Below are positions 40,789-47,630 of a stretch of 47,630 nt of DNA, piece by piece. Where the stretch lies: positions 1-47,630 of the forward strand of contig DURH01000035.1 in the NCBI GenBank assembly GCA_012837385.1. Reading direction: 5' to 3'. Numbering within the stretch: the first letter of the stretch is position 1; every line of letters starts with the position of its first letter. The translations under genes and the position numbers were made by a program. The stretch comes from Bacillota bacterium. Lineage in GTDB: Bacteria; Bacillota; Limnochordia; Darwinibacteriales; Darwinibacteriaceae. Below the pieces are notes generated by a model. It searched no databases, was not told the DNA's origin, and saw only the letters and a list, made by a program, of their open reading frames with translations.

Positions 40789-42864
40789 ATGAGAATCACA
40801 CAACATCCCGTTTTAGATCAAAAACAAGGGAAGGAAGTATCTTTCACCTTTGACGGCAGGCCCATGGTGGGGCGGGAAGGAGAAATGGTGTCATCGGCCT
40901 TGTTCGCCAACGGCATCCGCACCTTTTCCCGGCACAAAGTGGGCGATGCTCCTCAAGGGATTTTTTGTGCCAACGGCCAGTGTGCCCAGTGCACAGTGCT
41001 CATAGACGGGCTGCCCCTGAAGAGCTGCATCACCCCCCTGCAGGAAGGGATGGAGATCAGAACCCTGATCCACTACCCTGAGCTGCCTGAAGACGATCAG
41101 CTTCGCCCTTCCCACCCACCCTTGGAGCTTTCCTGCCAGGTGTTAGTTGTGGGGGCAGGGCCCTCTGGCATCACCGCAGCCATTGAGCTGGCCGATGCAG
41201 GTTATTCAGTCATCCTAGTGGACGATAAGGACCATCTCGGCGGCAAGCTGGTGCTGCAGACCCACAAGTTCTTCGGTTCTATGGCGGACTGCTACGCGGG
41301 CACCAGGGGCACCGAGATCGCCAAGATCTTGGAAGCAGAAGCCCGCCAGCGGGAGAACATCACCATAATGACCGATGCAGTTGTTGCTGGGCTGTACAGC
41401 GATGGCCGAGCAGGTATTTACCAAGCAAACCAGGAAAGATACCTCTTGGTTTCTTTTGATGGAGTAATCGTAGCTGCTGGAGCTAGGGAGCGCTCCCTGG
41501 TCTTCCCCGGCAACGACCTGCCTGGAGTGTTTGGCGCAGGAGCTTTTCAGACACTTGTAAACCGGGACTTGGTGAAGTCCTCGGAACGGGTTTTGATTGT
41601 GGGCTGCGGCAACGTTGGCTTAATCGGCGCTTACCATGCCCTGCAGGCAGGCATCAATGTTGTTGGCCTGATCGATATTGCCCCCCAAGTGTCTGGCTAC
41701 AAAGTCCACGCTGATAAGATCAAACGCATGGGTGTACCCATTTACCTGAGCCACACCCTCCTAGGAGTTCAGGGAGATGGCAGGGTGGAGAAAGCCACTA
41801 TCGCCCAGGTGGACGAAGACTGGAACCCCATTGTGGAAACGGCCAAGACCTTTGCCGTGGACACCGTACTGATTGCCGTGGGCTTAAGCTCGGCAGACGA
41901 ATTCTACAATGCTGGCTTAGAGGGAGGTTTTCCTGTCCTGAAGACTGGCGATGCCAATGAGATTGCTGAAGCGTCTTCCGCCATGATGGGTGGACGAATC
42001 ACAGGGAGGGAAATGGCCCGGCTTCTAGGAAGCGACGTGGACATACCCCAGGAGTGGTTTGAGAAAGCGGAAATCCTCAAAAGCCATCCAGGTGAAACAG
42101 TTAACCGCACCCATACCTGGCCCAAGGAAGACGGCTGGCAGCCTGTCCTCCACTGCTATCAGGAGATACCCTGCAACCCCTGCACCACCGTATGCCCCCA
42201 TGATTCCATTCAGCTCTCTGGAAATACTGGAACGATCATGGATATACCAGAGTTTGGCGGTAAATGCATCGGCTGTGGGCTCTGCGTGCTGATCTGCCCA
42301 GGGCTGGCCATTACCCTGGTCCGCAGGTCCAAACAGGAAGGCCGCGCCGAAGTGGTGCTGCCCTACGAGTTTGACCACAGCTTCCAGACTGGCTCCACAG
42401 TCAACCTTAGGGCCCCTGAAGGCGAAGACTTGGGGAACGGCACAGTACTGGCGACTCGCTACAATAAAAAACACCGCACCCACCTCCTCACCTTGGAAGT
42501 GGATGCAGACATTGCCCACCAAGTGGCAGGCATAGTTGTGCAGGATGCGGCGGTGACAGCTCCGCTAGAGGAAACAGACTTCACTTATCTGCCTGATAAC
42601 GCCATCGTCTGCCGCTGTGAGCGGGTGAGTGTGGGTCAGATCAAGGAGTTTGTCCAGGAGAATGAAGTAACTGATCTTAACCAACTGAAGTTAATCCGGG
42701 CCGCCATGGGCGCTTGCGGCGGCAAAACCTGTTTGGATCTGCTGCCCCGGGTGCTGATGCAGGCGGGCGTTGCTAAGGAAAACATCCGCCCCGCCACTTA
42801 CCGGCCCTTAACTGTGGAAATTCCCATGAAAGCCCTGGCTAACCAAGGAGGTGGAGAACAATGA
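40789..42864 (+). CDS. Multi-Fe-S FAD oxidoreductase, alpha subunit of a proline/opine-type dehydrogenase
   Basis: A 691-residue fusion. In order: [2Fe-2S] ferredoxin-like domain (Cys60, 65, 68, 80); FAD site VVGAGPSG (120-127) with a second nucleotide site VGCGNVG (271-277); 4Fe-4S ferredoxin region (Cys462, 465, 469 and CIGCGLCVLICP, 493-504); and a C-terminal BFD-like [2Fe-2S] site (CRC 608/610, GACGGKTC 643/648). This resembles HcnA/HcnB, sarcosine oxidase alpha, and archaeal dye-linked proline dehydrogenase alpha plus ferredoxin parts in one chain. ATG after GGAGGTG. It overlaps the beta-type FAD gene by ATGA, and an ALDH4-type P5C dehydrogenase follows. Proline (or hydroxyproline) oxidation is the best guess; an opine or sarcosine-like amine is the alternative. 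Confidence 0.85.
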   Translation: MRITQHPVLDQKQGKEVSFTFDGRPMVGREGEMVSSALFANGIRTFSRHKVGDAPQGIFCANGQCAQCTVLIDGLPLKSCITPLQEGMEIRTLIHYPELPEDDQLRPSHPPLELSCQVLVVGAGPSGITAAIELADAGYSVILVDDKDHLGGKLVLQTHKFFGSMADCYAGTRGTEIAKILEAEARQRENITIMTDAVVAGLYSDGRAGIYQANQERYLLVSFDGVIVAAGARERSLVFPGNDLPGVFGAGAFQTLVNRDLVKSSERVLIVGCGNVGLIGAYHALQAGINVVGLIDIAPQVSGYKVHADKIKRMGVPIYLSHTLLGVQGDGRVEKATIAQVDEDWNPIVETAKTFAVDTVLIAVGLSSADEFYNAGLEGGFPVLKTGDANEIAEASSAMMGGRITGREMARLLGSDVDIPQEWFEKAEILKSHPGETVNRTHTWPKEDGWQPVLHCYQEIPCNPCTTVCPHDSIQLSGNTGTIMDIPEFGGKCIGCGLCVLICPGLAITLVRRSKQEGRAEVVLPYEFDHSFQTGSTVNLRAPEGEDLGNGTVLATRYNKKHRTHLLTLEVDADIAHQVAGIVVQDAAVTAPLEETDFTYLPDNAIVCRCERVSVGQIKEFVQENEVTDLNQLKLIRAAMGACGGKTCLDLLPRVLMQAGVAKENIRPATYRPLTVEIPMKALANQGGGEQ

Positions 42865-44006
42865 AAAACTATGATGTGGTGATCATTGGTGCAGGAAGTG
42901 TCGGCCTGCCCCTAGCCCACAGCCTGGCAGCTAAAGGCGTGAGCGTGGGCGTAGTAGAACAGCTCTCCTCCCCTGGCCAGGGGCAGAATAAGGCGGCCAT
43001 CGGTGGGATCAGGGCCACCCACTCAGATCGGGCTAAGATCCATATTGGCAAGGAGTCTCTTGACTTTATCCGGCGGTTGGAGCCTGAGTTTGGGCAGGAT
43101 GTGGACTATGTGGAAGGGGGCTACCTCTTCCCCGCCTATGATGAGAAGATCGCTCAGGGCCTCAAGGCGCTCCTCCCCATCCAAAAAAGTTACGGTCTGA
43201 ACATCGATTGGATTGGGCCAGAGGAAGTCCAAGACATAGTCCCTGGTATCCGCTGCGAAGGACTATTAGGAGGAACCTTTTCCCCAGAGGACGGGCACCT
43301 GTCCTCCCTGAAACTGGCTGGCGCCTTCTACCGCTTAGCCCGCCAGGCAGGAGCGGAATTCCACTTTGAGACCACAGTAACTGGCTTTGAAATGGAAGGC
43401 GGTAAGGTGCAGGCGGTGCTCACCGACAAAGGCAGAATCGGCTGCGCTGCGGTGGTCAACGCTGCAGGGGGCTATGGCCGGGAGATCGGCCTGATGGTGG
43501 GCGCAGATCTTCCCGTCTACCCCGATTCCCATGAGGCGGGAGTAACCGAGCCCATCCAGCCCCTGTTCAATCCCATGCTGGTGGATATTGCCCCTGATGC
43601 GCACTCTGACAACTACTATTTTTACCAGGCTAAAGAAGGGGCGGTCGTGTTCTGCATTACACCGCGGCCCAAGCGCATGGGCACCGATCGGCGCTCCACT
43701 TCGGAGTTTCTGCCCATGGTGATCCCCCGCATGCTCAACCTCTACCCCCGCCTGCGCAACATCAGGGTGCGTAGAGTATGGAGAGGCCTCTACCCCATGA
43801 CCCCAGACGGCAAACCCATTGTGGGCTTTGATCGGGGAGTGGAAGGAGTGTTCCACGCCGTGGGTATGTGCGGTCAGGGTCTGATGCTTGGCCCCGGCCT
43901 GGCTGAAATCATTGCCGCCGCCCTGGTGGATGGAGAACAGGCAGCTGATGTTTTTGAAGATCTATCTCCTTACCGCGATTTCAGCGGCGAGGAGCTCTTG
44001 AAGTAA
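42861..44006 (+). CDS. FAD-dependent DAO-family oxidoreductase, beta subunit (SoxB/HcnC/ProDH-beta-like)
   Basis: A 381-residue flavoprotein: VVIIGAGSVGLPLAHSLAAK binds FAD, and GGIRATHSDRAK, AAVVNAAGGYGREIG and PMTPDGKPIVGF follow the D-amino-acid-oxidase/sarcosine-oxidase-beta pattern. This subunit normally holds the amine-oxidising site, passing electrons to the Fe-S-rich alpha subunit. ATG overlaps the alpha stop (ATGA) with AAGGAGGTGGAG upstream. The P5C dehydrogenase gene starts 26 nt later, which favours L-proline as substrate. Confidence 0.9.
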   Translation: MKNYDVVIIGAGSVGLPLAHSLAAKGVSVGVVEQLSSPGQGQNKAAIGGIRATHSDRAKIHIGKESLDFIRRLEPEFGQDVDYVEGGYLFPAYDEKIAQGLKALLPIQKSYGLNIDWIGPEEVQDIVPGIRCEGLLGGTFSPEDGHLSSLKLAGAFYRLARQAGAEFHFETTVTGFEMEGGKVQAVLTDKGRIGCAAVVNAAGGYGREIGLMVGADLPVYPDSHEAGVTEPIQPLFNPMLVDIAPDAHSDNYYFYQAKEGAVVFCITPRPKRMGTDRRSTSEFLPMVIPRMLNLYPRLRNIRVRRVWRGLYPMTPDGKPIVGFDRGVEGVFHAVGMCGQGLMLGPGLAEIIAAALVDGEQAADVFEDLSPYRDFSGEELLK

Positions 44007-44032
44007 TACCAACAAGTTAAGGAGATGATCCC

Positions 44033-45664
44033 ATGTCCAACGCCATTTTCAAAATGCCCTGCCCGCAGAATGAGCCTGTGCTAAACTACGGGCCAGGCAG
44101 TCCAGAGAAAGCCAAGCTCAAGGCAGCCCTGGAGGAACTGAAGGGTAAGGAACTGGATATCCCGCTGATTATCAACGGGCAGGAAGTTAGAACTGGGGTA
44201 ACAGGCGACTGCGTTATGCCCCACAACCACGGCCACCGCTTAGCGAAGTTCCACCAGGCAGGTGCCGCAGAAGTGGAAGCCGCCATTGAGGCTGCACTGA
44301 AGGCCCGTAAAGCCTGGGCAAACATGCCCTGGGAACAGCGCGCCGGCATCTTTATGAAAGCTGCGGAGATCTTAGCCCATGAAAAGCGCTACCTGTTAAA
44401 TGCCGCAACCATGCTGGGTGTCAGCAAGACACCTATCCAGGCTGAGATTGACTCCGCCTGCGAGCTTATTGACTTCTGGCGCTTCAATGTCCACTATATG
44501 GAAGAGATCTACCGCCAGCAGCCCCGCTCCACTCCCCTCAGCTGGAACAGGGTGGAACACCGGGGCTTGGAGGGTTTCATCTTTGCTGTAACACCTTTTA
44601 ACTTCACGGCCATTGCCGGCAACCTCCCCACCGCTCCTGCCATGATGGGCAACACGGTGGTGTGGAAACCAGCGTCCTCAGCAGTCTACCCAGCCTACTT
44701 CGTAATGAAGGTTTTAGAAGAAGCAGGACTGCCGCCAGGCGTAATCAACTTCGTCCCCGGACCTGGCAGTACCGTAGGCGATTTGGTGCTTAAGCACCCA
44801 GATCTGGCCGGCATTCACTTTACCGGCAGCACAGAAGTGTTCCAGAATATGTGGAAGACAGTGGGCAGCAATATCCACAACTACCGCAGCTATCCCAGGA
44901 TTGTGGGGGAAACCGGTGGTAAGGACTTTGTCTTCGCCCATCCCAGCGCCGATTTGGAAACGCTCTGCGTAGCCTTGGTGCGGGGTGCCTTTGAGTTTCA
45001 GGGCCAGAAATGCTCCGCCGCTTCCCGGGCCTATATCCCCAGGAGCATCTGGCCAGAGCTGAAAGAACGCCTTGTGGCCATGACCAAGGAGCTCACAGTG
45101 GGCGATGTAACTGATTTCACCAACTTTATGGGTGCGGTAATCGACGCCAAAGCCTTTAAGAATATCACATCCTATATCGAGTACGCCAAGAACTCCCCTG
45201 AGGCGGAGATTATCGTGGGCGGCACCTACGATGACAGCGTGGGTTACTTTATCAACCCCACCATTGTAGTCACCACCAATCCGAGGTTCAAGCTGATGGA
45301 AGAAGAGATCTTCGGCCCCGTACTCACCGTGTACGTCTACGAAGATGAAAACTTGGAAGAGACCTTGGAGCTCTGCAACACCACTTCTCCTTACGGCCTT
45401 ACCGGTTCAATCTTTGCCACGGACCGCACAGCCATTGTGGCCATGTCTAAAGCCCTCGATGAAGCTGCAGGAAACTTCTATGTGAATGACAAGCCCACGG
45501 GGGCAGTGGTGAGCCAGCAGCCCTTCGGCGGAGCCAGGGCCTCTGGCACCAATGATAAGGCAGGCAGCATGCTCAACTTGCAGAGATGGGTCTCCCAGCG
45601 GGCGATTAAAGAAAACCTGCTGCCACCCCGCTGCTACCGCTACCCACACTTGGACGAAGAATAA
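44033..45664 (+). CDS. pruA: L-glutamate gamma-semialdehyde (P5C) dehydrogenase, ALDH4 type
   Basis: A 543-residue aldehyde dehydrogenase that oxidises glutamate semialdehyde, formed from P5C, to glutamate with NAD+. The catalytic Cys is in FQGQKCSAASRAYIPRSIW, the general-base Glu in VGETGGKDFVFAHPSAD, and the Asn site in TPFNFTAIAGNLP. Length and these motifs match the ALDH4A1-like group (also seen in some bacteria) rather than the shorter RocA type. ATG with AAGGAGATGA upstream. It follows the two dehydrogenase subunits and ends at a strong terminator, completing a proline-to-glutamate route. Confidence 0.94.
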   Translation: MSNAIFKMPCPQNEPVLNYGPGSPEKAKLKAALEELKGKELDIPLIINGQEVRTGVTGDCVMPHNHGHRLAKFHQAGAAEVEAAIEAALKARKAWANMPWEQRAGIFMKAAEILAHEKRYLLNAATMLGVSKTPIQAEIDSACELIDFWRFNVHYMEEIYRQQPRSTPLSWNRVEHRGLEGFIFAVTPFNFTAIAGNLPTAPAMMGNTVVWKPASSAVYPAYFVMKVLEEAGLPPGVINFVPGPGSTVGDLVLKHPDLAGIHFTGSTEVFQNMWKTVGSNIHNYRSYPRIVGETGGKDFVFAHPSADLETLCVALVRGAFEFQGQKCSAASRAYIPRSIWPELKERLVAMTKELTVGDVTDFTNFMGAVIDAKAFKNITSYIEYAKNSPEAEIIVGGTYDDSVGYFINPTIVVTTNPRFKLMEEEIFGPVLTVYVYEDENLEETLELCNTTSPYGLTGSIFATDRTAIVAMSKALDEAAGNFYVNDKPTGAVVSQQPFGGARASGTNDKAGSMLNLQRWVSQRAIKENLLPPRCYRYPHLDEE

Positions 45665-45680
45665 AGCGCATACTAACTCA

Positions 45681-45704
45681 AAAAGCGCCCCGCGGGGCGC
45701 TTTT
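45681..45704. terminator. Bidirectional terminator after the proline-type operon
   Basis: AAAAGCGCCCCG / CGGGGCGCTTTT, a perfect 24-nt palindrome with A and T ends. Separates the operon from the convergent GH4 gene. Confidence 0.95.
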
Positions 45705-45718
45705 CCTATCTTTCTAGT

Positions 45719-46984
45719 CTATGCTTTCACCAATCCAAGCTGATGAGCCTCATTAAAGCGATCCAAAATTCGCTGTGCCTTGTTGATCGAAGTGACCAGA
45801 GGGTTAGTGGTCAGGGCGAGAAGGGCCGTTCCGTAATCCTTAGTCACAGCCGCTTCCACCGTAAGCTCCTCATAGGCCTTAACATGCTGGATTAAGCCCC
45901 TAATCTGCGGCTCCAGCCGGCCGATGGCCAGGGGTACAGCTCCCTTGGCATCCACCACTGCAGGAACTTCAATAACCGCTTCTGGAGGCAGTTCCGGGAG
46001 TGCGCCGCTATTGCGCACATTGACAATGTGCTTTCTGCCGCTGTTAAGACAGATATCGCGGATCAGGGAGACCGCCACTGTGGAATAGTGGGCCCCACCC
46101 CGCTTCTCCAGTTCCTTAGGCTTGCTGCGCAGCTCAGGGTTCTTATACTGTTCCAAAAGGGCAGTCTCGATCTCCATCACCACTTCAGCCCTGGTCTTGG
46201 GCTGAGCCTGGAGGCGCGCCAGCATCTCATCCTGCAGGTAGAAGTAATCCAAGTAGCTGTTGGCCTTCATGGCTAGCGCCCTTTGGAAATCAGAGTTCCA
46301 GGCTAATTCAGGGATGTTTGCTGGCTTGCCCCAGCCTTTGGCCAAAAGTTCCTCAGTGCGGTCTTGGCCCTTTACATAGATGCGCCGCACCCAGGCCAAG
46401 TGGTTCAGGCCTACATAATCAAGTTCCACCTCTTCAGGAACGGTACCACATTCCTCAGCCACAGCCGCCTGCATACCAAAGGGCACATTGCAGAGGCCAA
46501 TGGCCTTGACCCCGCCGTGCTTCAATACCGCTTCGGTGATAATACCCGCGGGATTGGTGAAATTGATCAGAAAGGCGCCTGGAGCATGGGTCCTAAGATC
46601 GCGGCAGATCTCCAGCATAACTGGAATGGTGCGCATAGCCTTGGCAAAGCCCACAGGACCTGTAGTCTCCTGGCCAATCAGCCCTTCCGCCAGGCAGATC
46701 TTTGTATCCACAGCCCGAGCTTCCTGGCCGCCTACCCTGATTTGGGTGAGCACAAAATCTGCACCGGCAACAGCCTCCACACGATCTAAGGTACGCTTCA
46801 CCTGAAAGGGGCTGCCTTGAGCTTTGACCATGCGTTCCACCAAGCCCCCGACAATTTCCAAGCGCTCCCCATTGATGTCGTGCAAACAGACTTCCTGCAG
46901 GGCTAACACTTCCGCTTCCTGAAGTAAGCCTTCCAGCAGCTCTGGGGTATAGGTGCTCCCTGCACCGATTACGGCGATCTTCAT
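45719..46984 (-). CDS. GH4 family 6-phospho-beta-glucosidase
   Basis: A 421-residue NAD+- and metal-dependent glycosidase. GAGSTYTPELLEGL binds NAD, QIRVGG (81-86) is the phospho-beta-glucosidase motif, and Cys165 (GLCNVPFG) and His195 (GLNHLAWV) match the family's metal ligands. RGGAHYSTVA carries the catalytic-base Tyr. It should split 6-phospho-beta-glucosides in the cytoplasm. The ATG at 46984 follows AGGAGTGG by 4 nt; an upstream in-frame start (47002) is less likely. It sits 10 nt after a sugar kinase gene, not a PTS, so the phosphorylated substrate may come from that kinase. Confidence 0.95.
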   Translation of the reverse strand: MKIAVIGAGSTYTPELLEGLLQEAEVLALQEVCLHDINGERLEIVGGLVERMVKAQGSPFQVKRTLDRVEAVAGADFVLTQIRVGGQEARAVDTKICLAEGLIGQETTGPVGFAKAMRTIPVMLEICRDLRTHAPGAFLINFTNPAGIITEAVLKHGGVKAIGLCNVPFGMQAAVAEECGTVPEEVELDYVGLNHLAWVRRIYVKGQDRTEELLAKGWGKPANIPELAWNSDFQRALAMKANSYLDYFYLQDEMLARLQAQPKTRAEVVMEIETALLEQYKNPELRSKPKELEKRGGAHYSTVAVSLIRDICLNSGRKHIVNVRNSGALPELPPEAVIEVPAVVDAKGAVPLAIGRLEPQIRGLIQHVKAYEELTVEAAVTKDYGTALLALTTNPLVTSINKAQRILDRFNEAHQLGLVKA

Positions 46985-46994
46985 AATACCACTC

Positions 46995-47630
46995 CTAGCC
47001 AAATAGGCGGAGGGAATGCTCCATCCGCTTAGTGAACTCCTCGGTAACTGCTAGATCGATCTGGGCCGCGGCTCCGTACAAAGCGCCAGCCACAGGTTCC
47101 AGCTTGAGAATCTGCGGTTCCACTTGATACACACAGCTCTCCAGGGTCTGGACAAAGGCCTGGTACATAAAGGGATAACGGGACTTCTGAAAGACGCTGC
47201 CCATGGCCACCACAGATACACTCTCGTCGGGGTGGAACAAGCGCCGCACAGCGGTGAGGGCAGAATTGCCAAGTTCCTGTCCGACCTCAGTGAGGATTTC
47301 CCTGGCCACCCCATCGCCCTGTCCTGCAGCCTCTACCACTAAGGGTGTAAGCTCAGCTAAACGCAGATCCCGGCCTTCATAGATCCAATCCACCAGATCC
47401 AAAAGGTTATTGATACCGTAGTGGTTTAGGATCAGGGTGTAGAGGATGGTGGGGGTTCCCCGCCCCTCAAATCCCCTTTGACTGCGGGCCACTGCCAGCT
47501 CGCCTATGTAAGCTCCACCTGCGTAGTCGCCGAAGAGGGTGCCAAGTCCGCCGATCTGGAGCCTTCTGCCCTGGGCGTTCACACCCACCACATTGGTGCC
47601 AGTGCCGCAGATCACACCCACCCCCACACC
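46995..47630 (-). CDS. BadF/BcrA-type (N-acetylglucosamine kinase-like) sugar kinase, 5' end cut
   Basis: The frame runs off the right edge; about 211 residues of the C-terminal part are visible. VGVICGTGTNVVGVN is the second phosphate-binding loop, and GGLGTLFGDYAGGAYIG follows, as in ASKHA-fold NagK/BadF-like kinases. The end (EPVAGALYGAAAQ) is typical. The N-terminal ATP loop lies outside the window. It likely phosphorylates GlcNAc, glucose or a beta-linked disaccharide for the GH4 enzyme encoded 10 nt downstream. Substrate is inferred from context only. Confidence 0.87.
   Translation of the reverse strand, partial: GVGVGVICGTGTNVVGVNAQGRRLQIGGLGTLFGDYAGGAYIGELAVARSQRGFEGRGTPTILYTLILNHYGINNLLDLVDWIYEGRDLRLAELTPLVVEAAGQGDGVAREILTEVGQELGNSALTAVRRLFHPDESVSVVAMGSVFQKSRYPFMYQAFVQTLESCVYQVEPQILKLEPVAGALYGAAAQIDLAVTEEFTKRMEHSLRLFG

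Overview
The window looks like the chromosome of an anaerobic or microaerophilic member of the Bacillota (Firmicutes). The evidence is strong purine-rich Shine-Dalgarno sites, frequent TTG and GTG starts, an FMN (RFN) riboswitch in front of a RibU-type riboflavin transporter, an endospore-coat type YheC/YheD ATP-grasp gene, and ECF, Feo and HppA genes typical of that phylum. GC content is moderate, judged by eye. No rRNA, tRNA, CRISPR array, insertion sequence, integrase or phage gene was seen, so this is core or slowly varying genome, not a mobile island. Both ABC substrate-binding proteins carry type I signal peptides without a lipobox cysteine, and one secreted protein ends in a barrel-like beta region. 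Together these make a diderm Bacillota (for example a Limnochordia-like lineage) worth considering. That is inference, not proof.

Layout. 1-2271 (-): a GH3 beta-glucosidase whose 3' end is cut by the window edge. 2445-4670 (-): a multidomain subtilisin-like lipoprotein. 4798-5627 (-): riboflavin transporter with its FMN riboswitch. 5675-9807 (-): a probable five-gene run (nitroreductase, pepT, SDR, Dam-type methylase, VOC protein). 10090-12165 (+): proton-pumping pyrophosphatase. 12243-15185 (-): a tightly packed set (deaminase, HAD phosphatase, metal-dependent cyclase/formamidase, alpha-toroid protein). 15342-16535 (+): methionine gamma-lyase. 16580-18718: GNAT acetyltransferase, a small orphan protein and a divergent YheC/YheD protein. 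19015-26267 (+): a complete family-5 ABC importer with unusual protein architectures and a coupled small membrane protein. 26311-31164 (-): chemoreceptor, Big2/barrel-like secreted protein and DUF2207 membrane protein. 31320-31823 (+): Cu/Zn-SOD family protein. 31881-34966 (-): sugar ABC importer (binding protein plus two permeases, no ATPase) under a LacI-type operator. 35097-36002 (-): AEC transporter. 36177-37932 (+): GH18 hydrolase and a beta-repeat membrane-anchored protein. 37991-40622 (-): Fur-controlled feoABC. 40789-45664 (+): a proline-type oxidation operon. 45719-47630 (-): GH4 phospho-beta-glucosidase and a BadF/NagK-type sugar kinase cut by the right edge.

How it fits together. 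The organism appears to live on plant or microbial polymers and protein: glycosidases (GH3, GH4, GH18), a sugar importer, a family-5 solute importer, a secreted protease, a peptidase (PepT), methionine gamma-lyase, and a proline-to-glutamate route made of a two-flavoprotein dehydrogenase and an ALDH4-type P5C dehydrogenase. Energy is conserved partly by a K+-independent H+-PPase.

Most interesting points. The family-5 binding protein at 19015-21480 has its two halves in reversed (circularly permuted) order. It is encoded with a DppC-like permease carrying an extracytoplasmic insertion of about 170 residues and a coupled two-helix protein. The dehydrogenase alpha subunit has cysteine sets for about four Fe-S clusters in one chain. 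A chemoreceptor places a CZB zinc-binding motif outside the cell. Several promoters have clear operators: a Fur box, a LacI-type site, and a 15-bp palindrome inside the megL promoter spacer.
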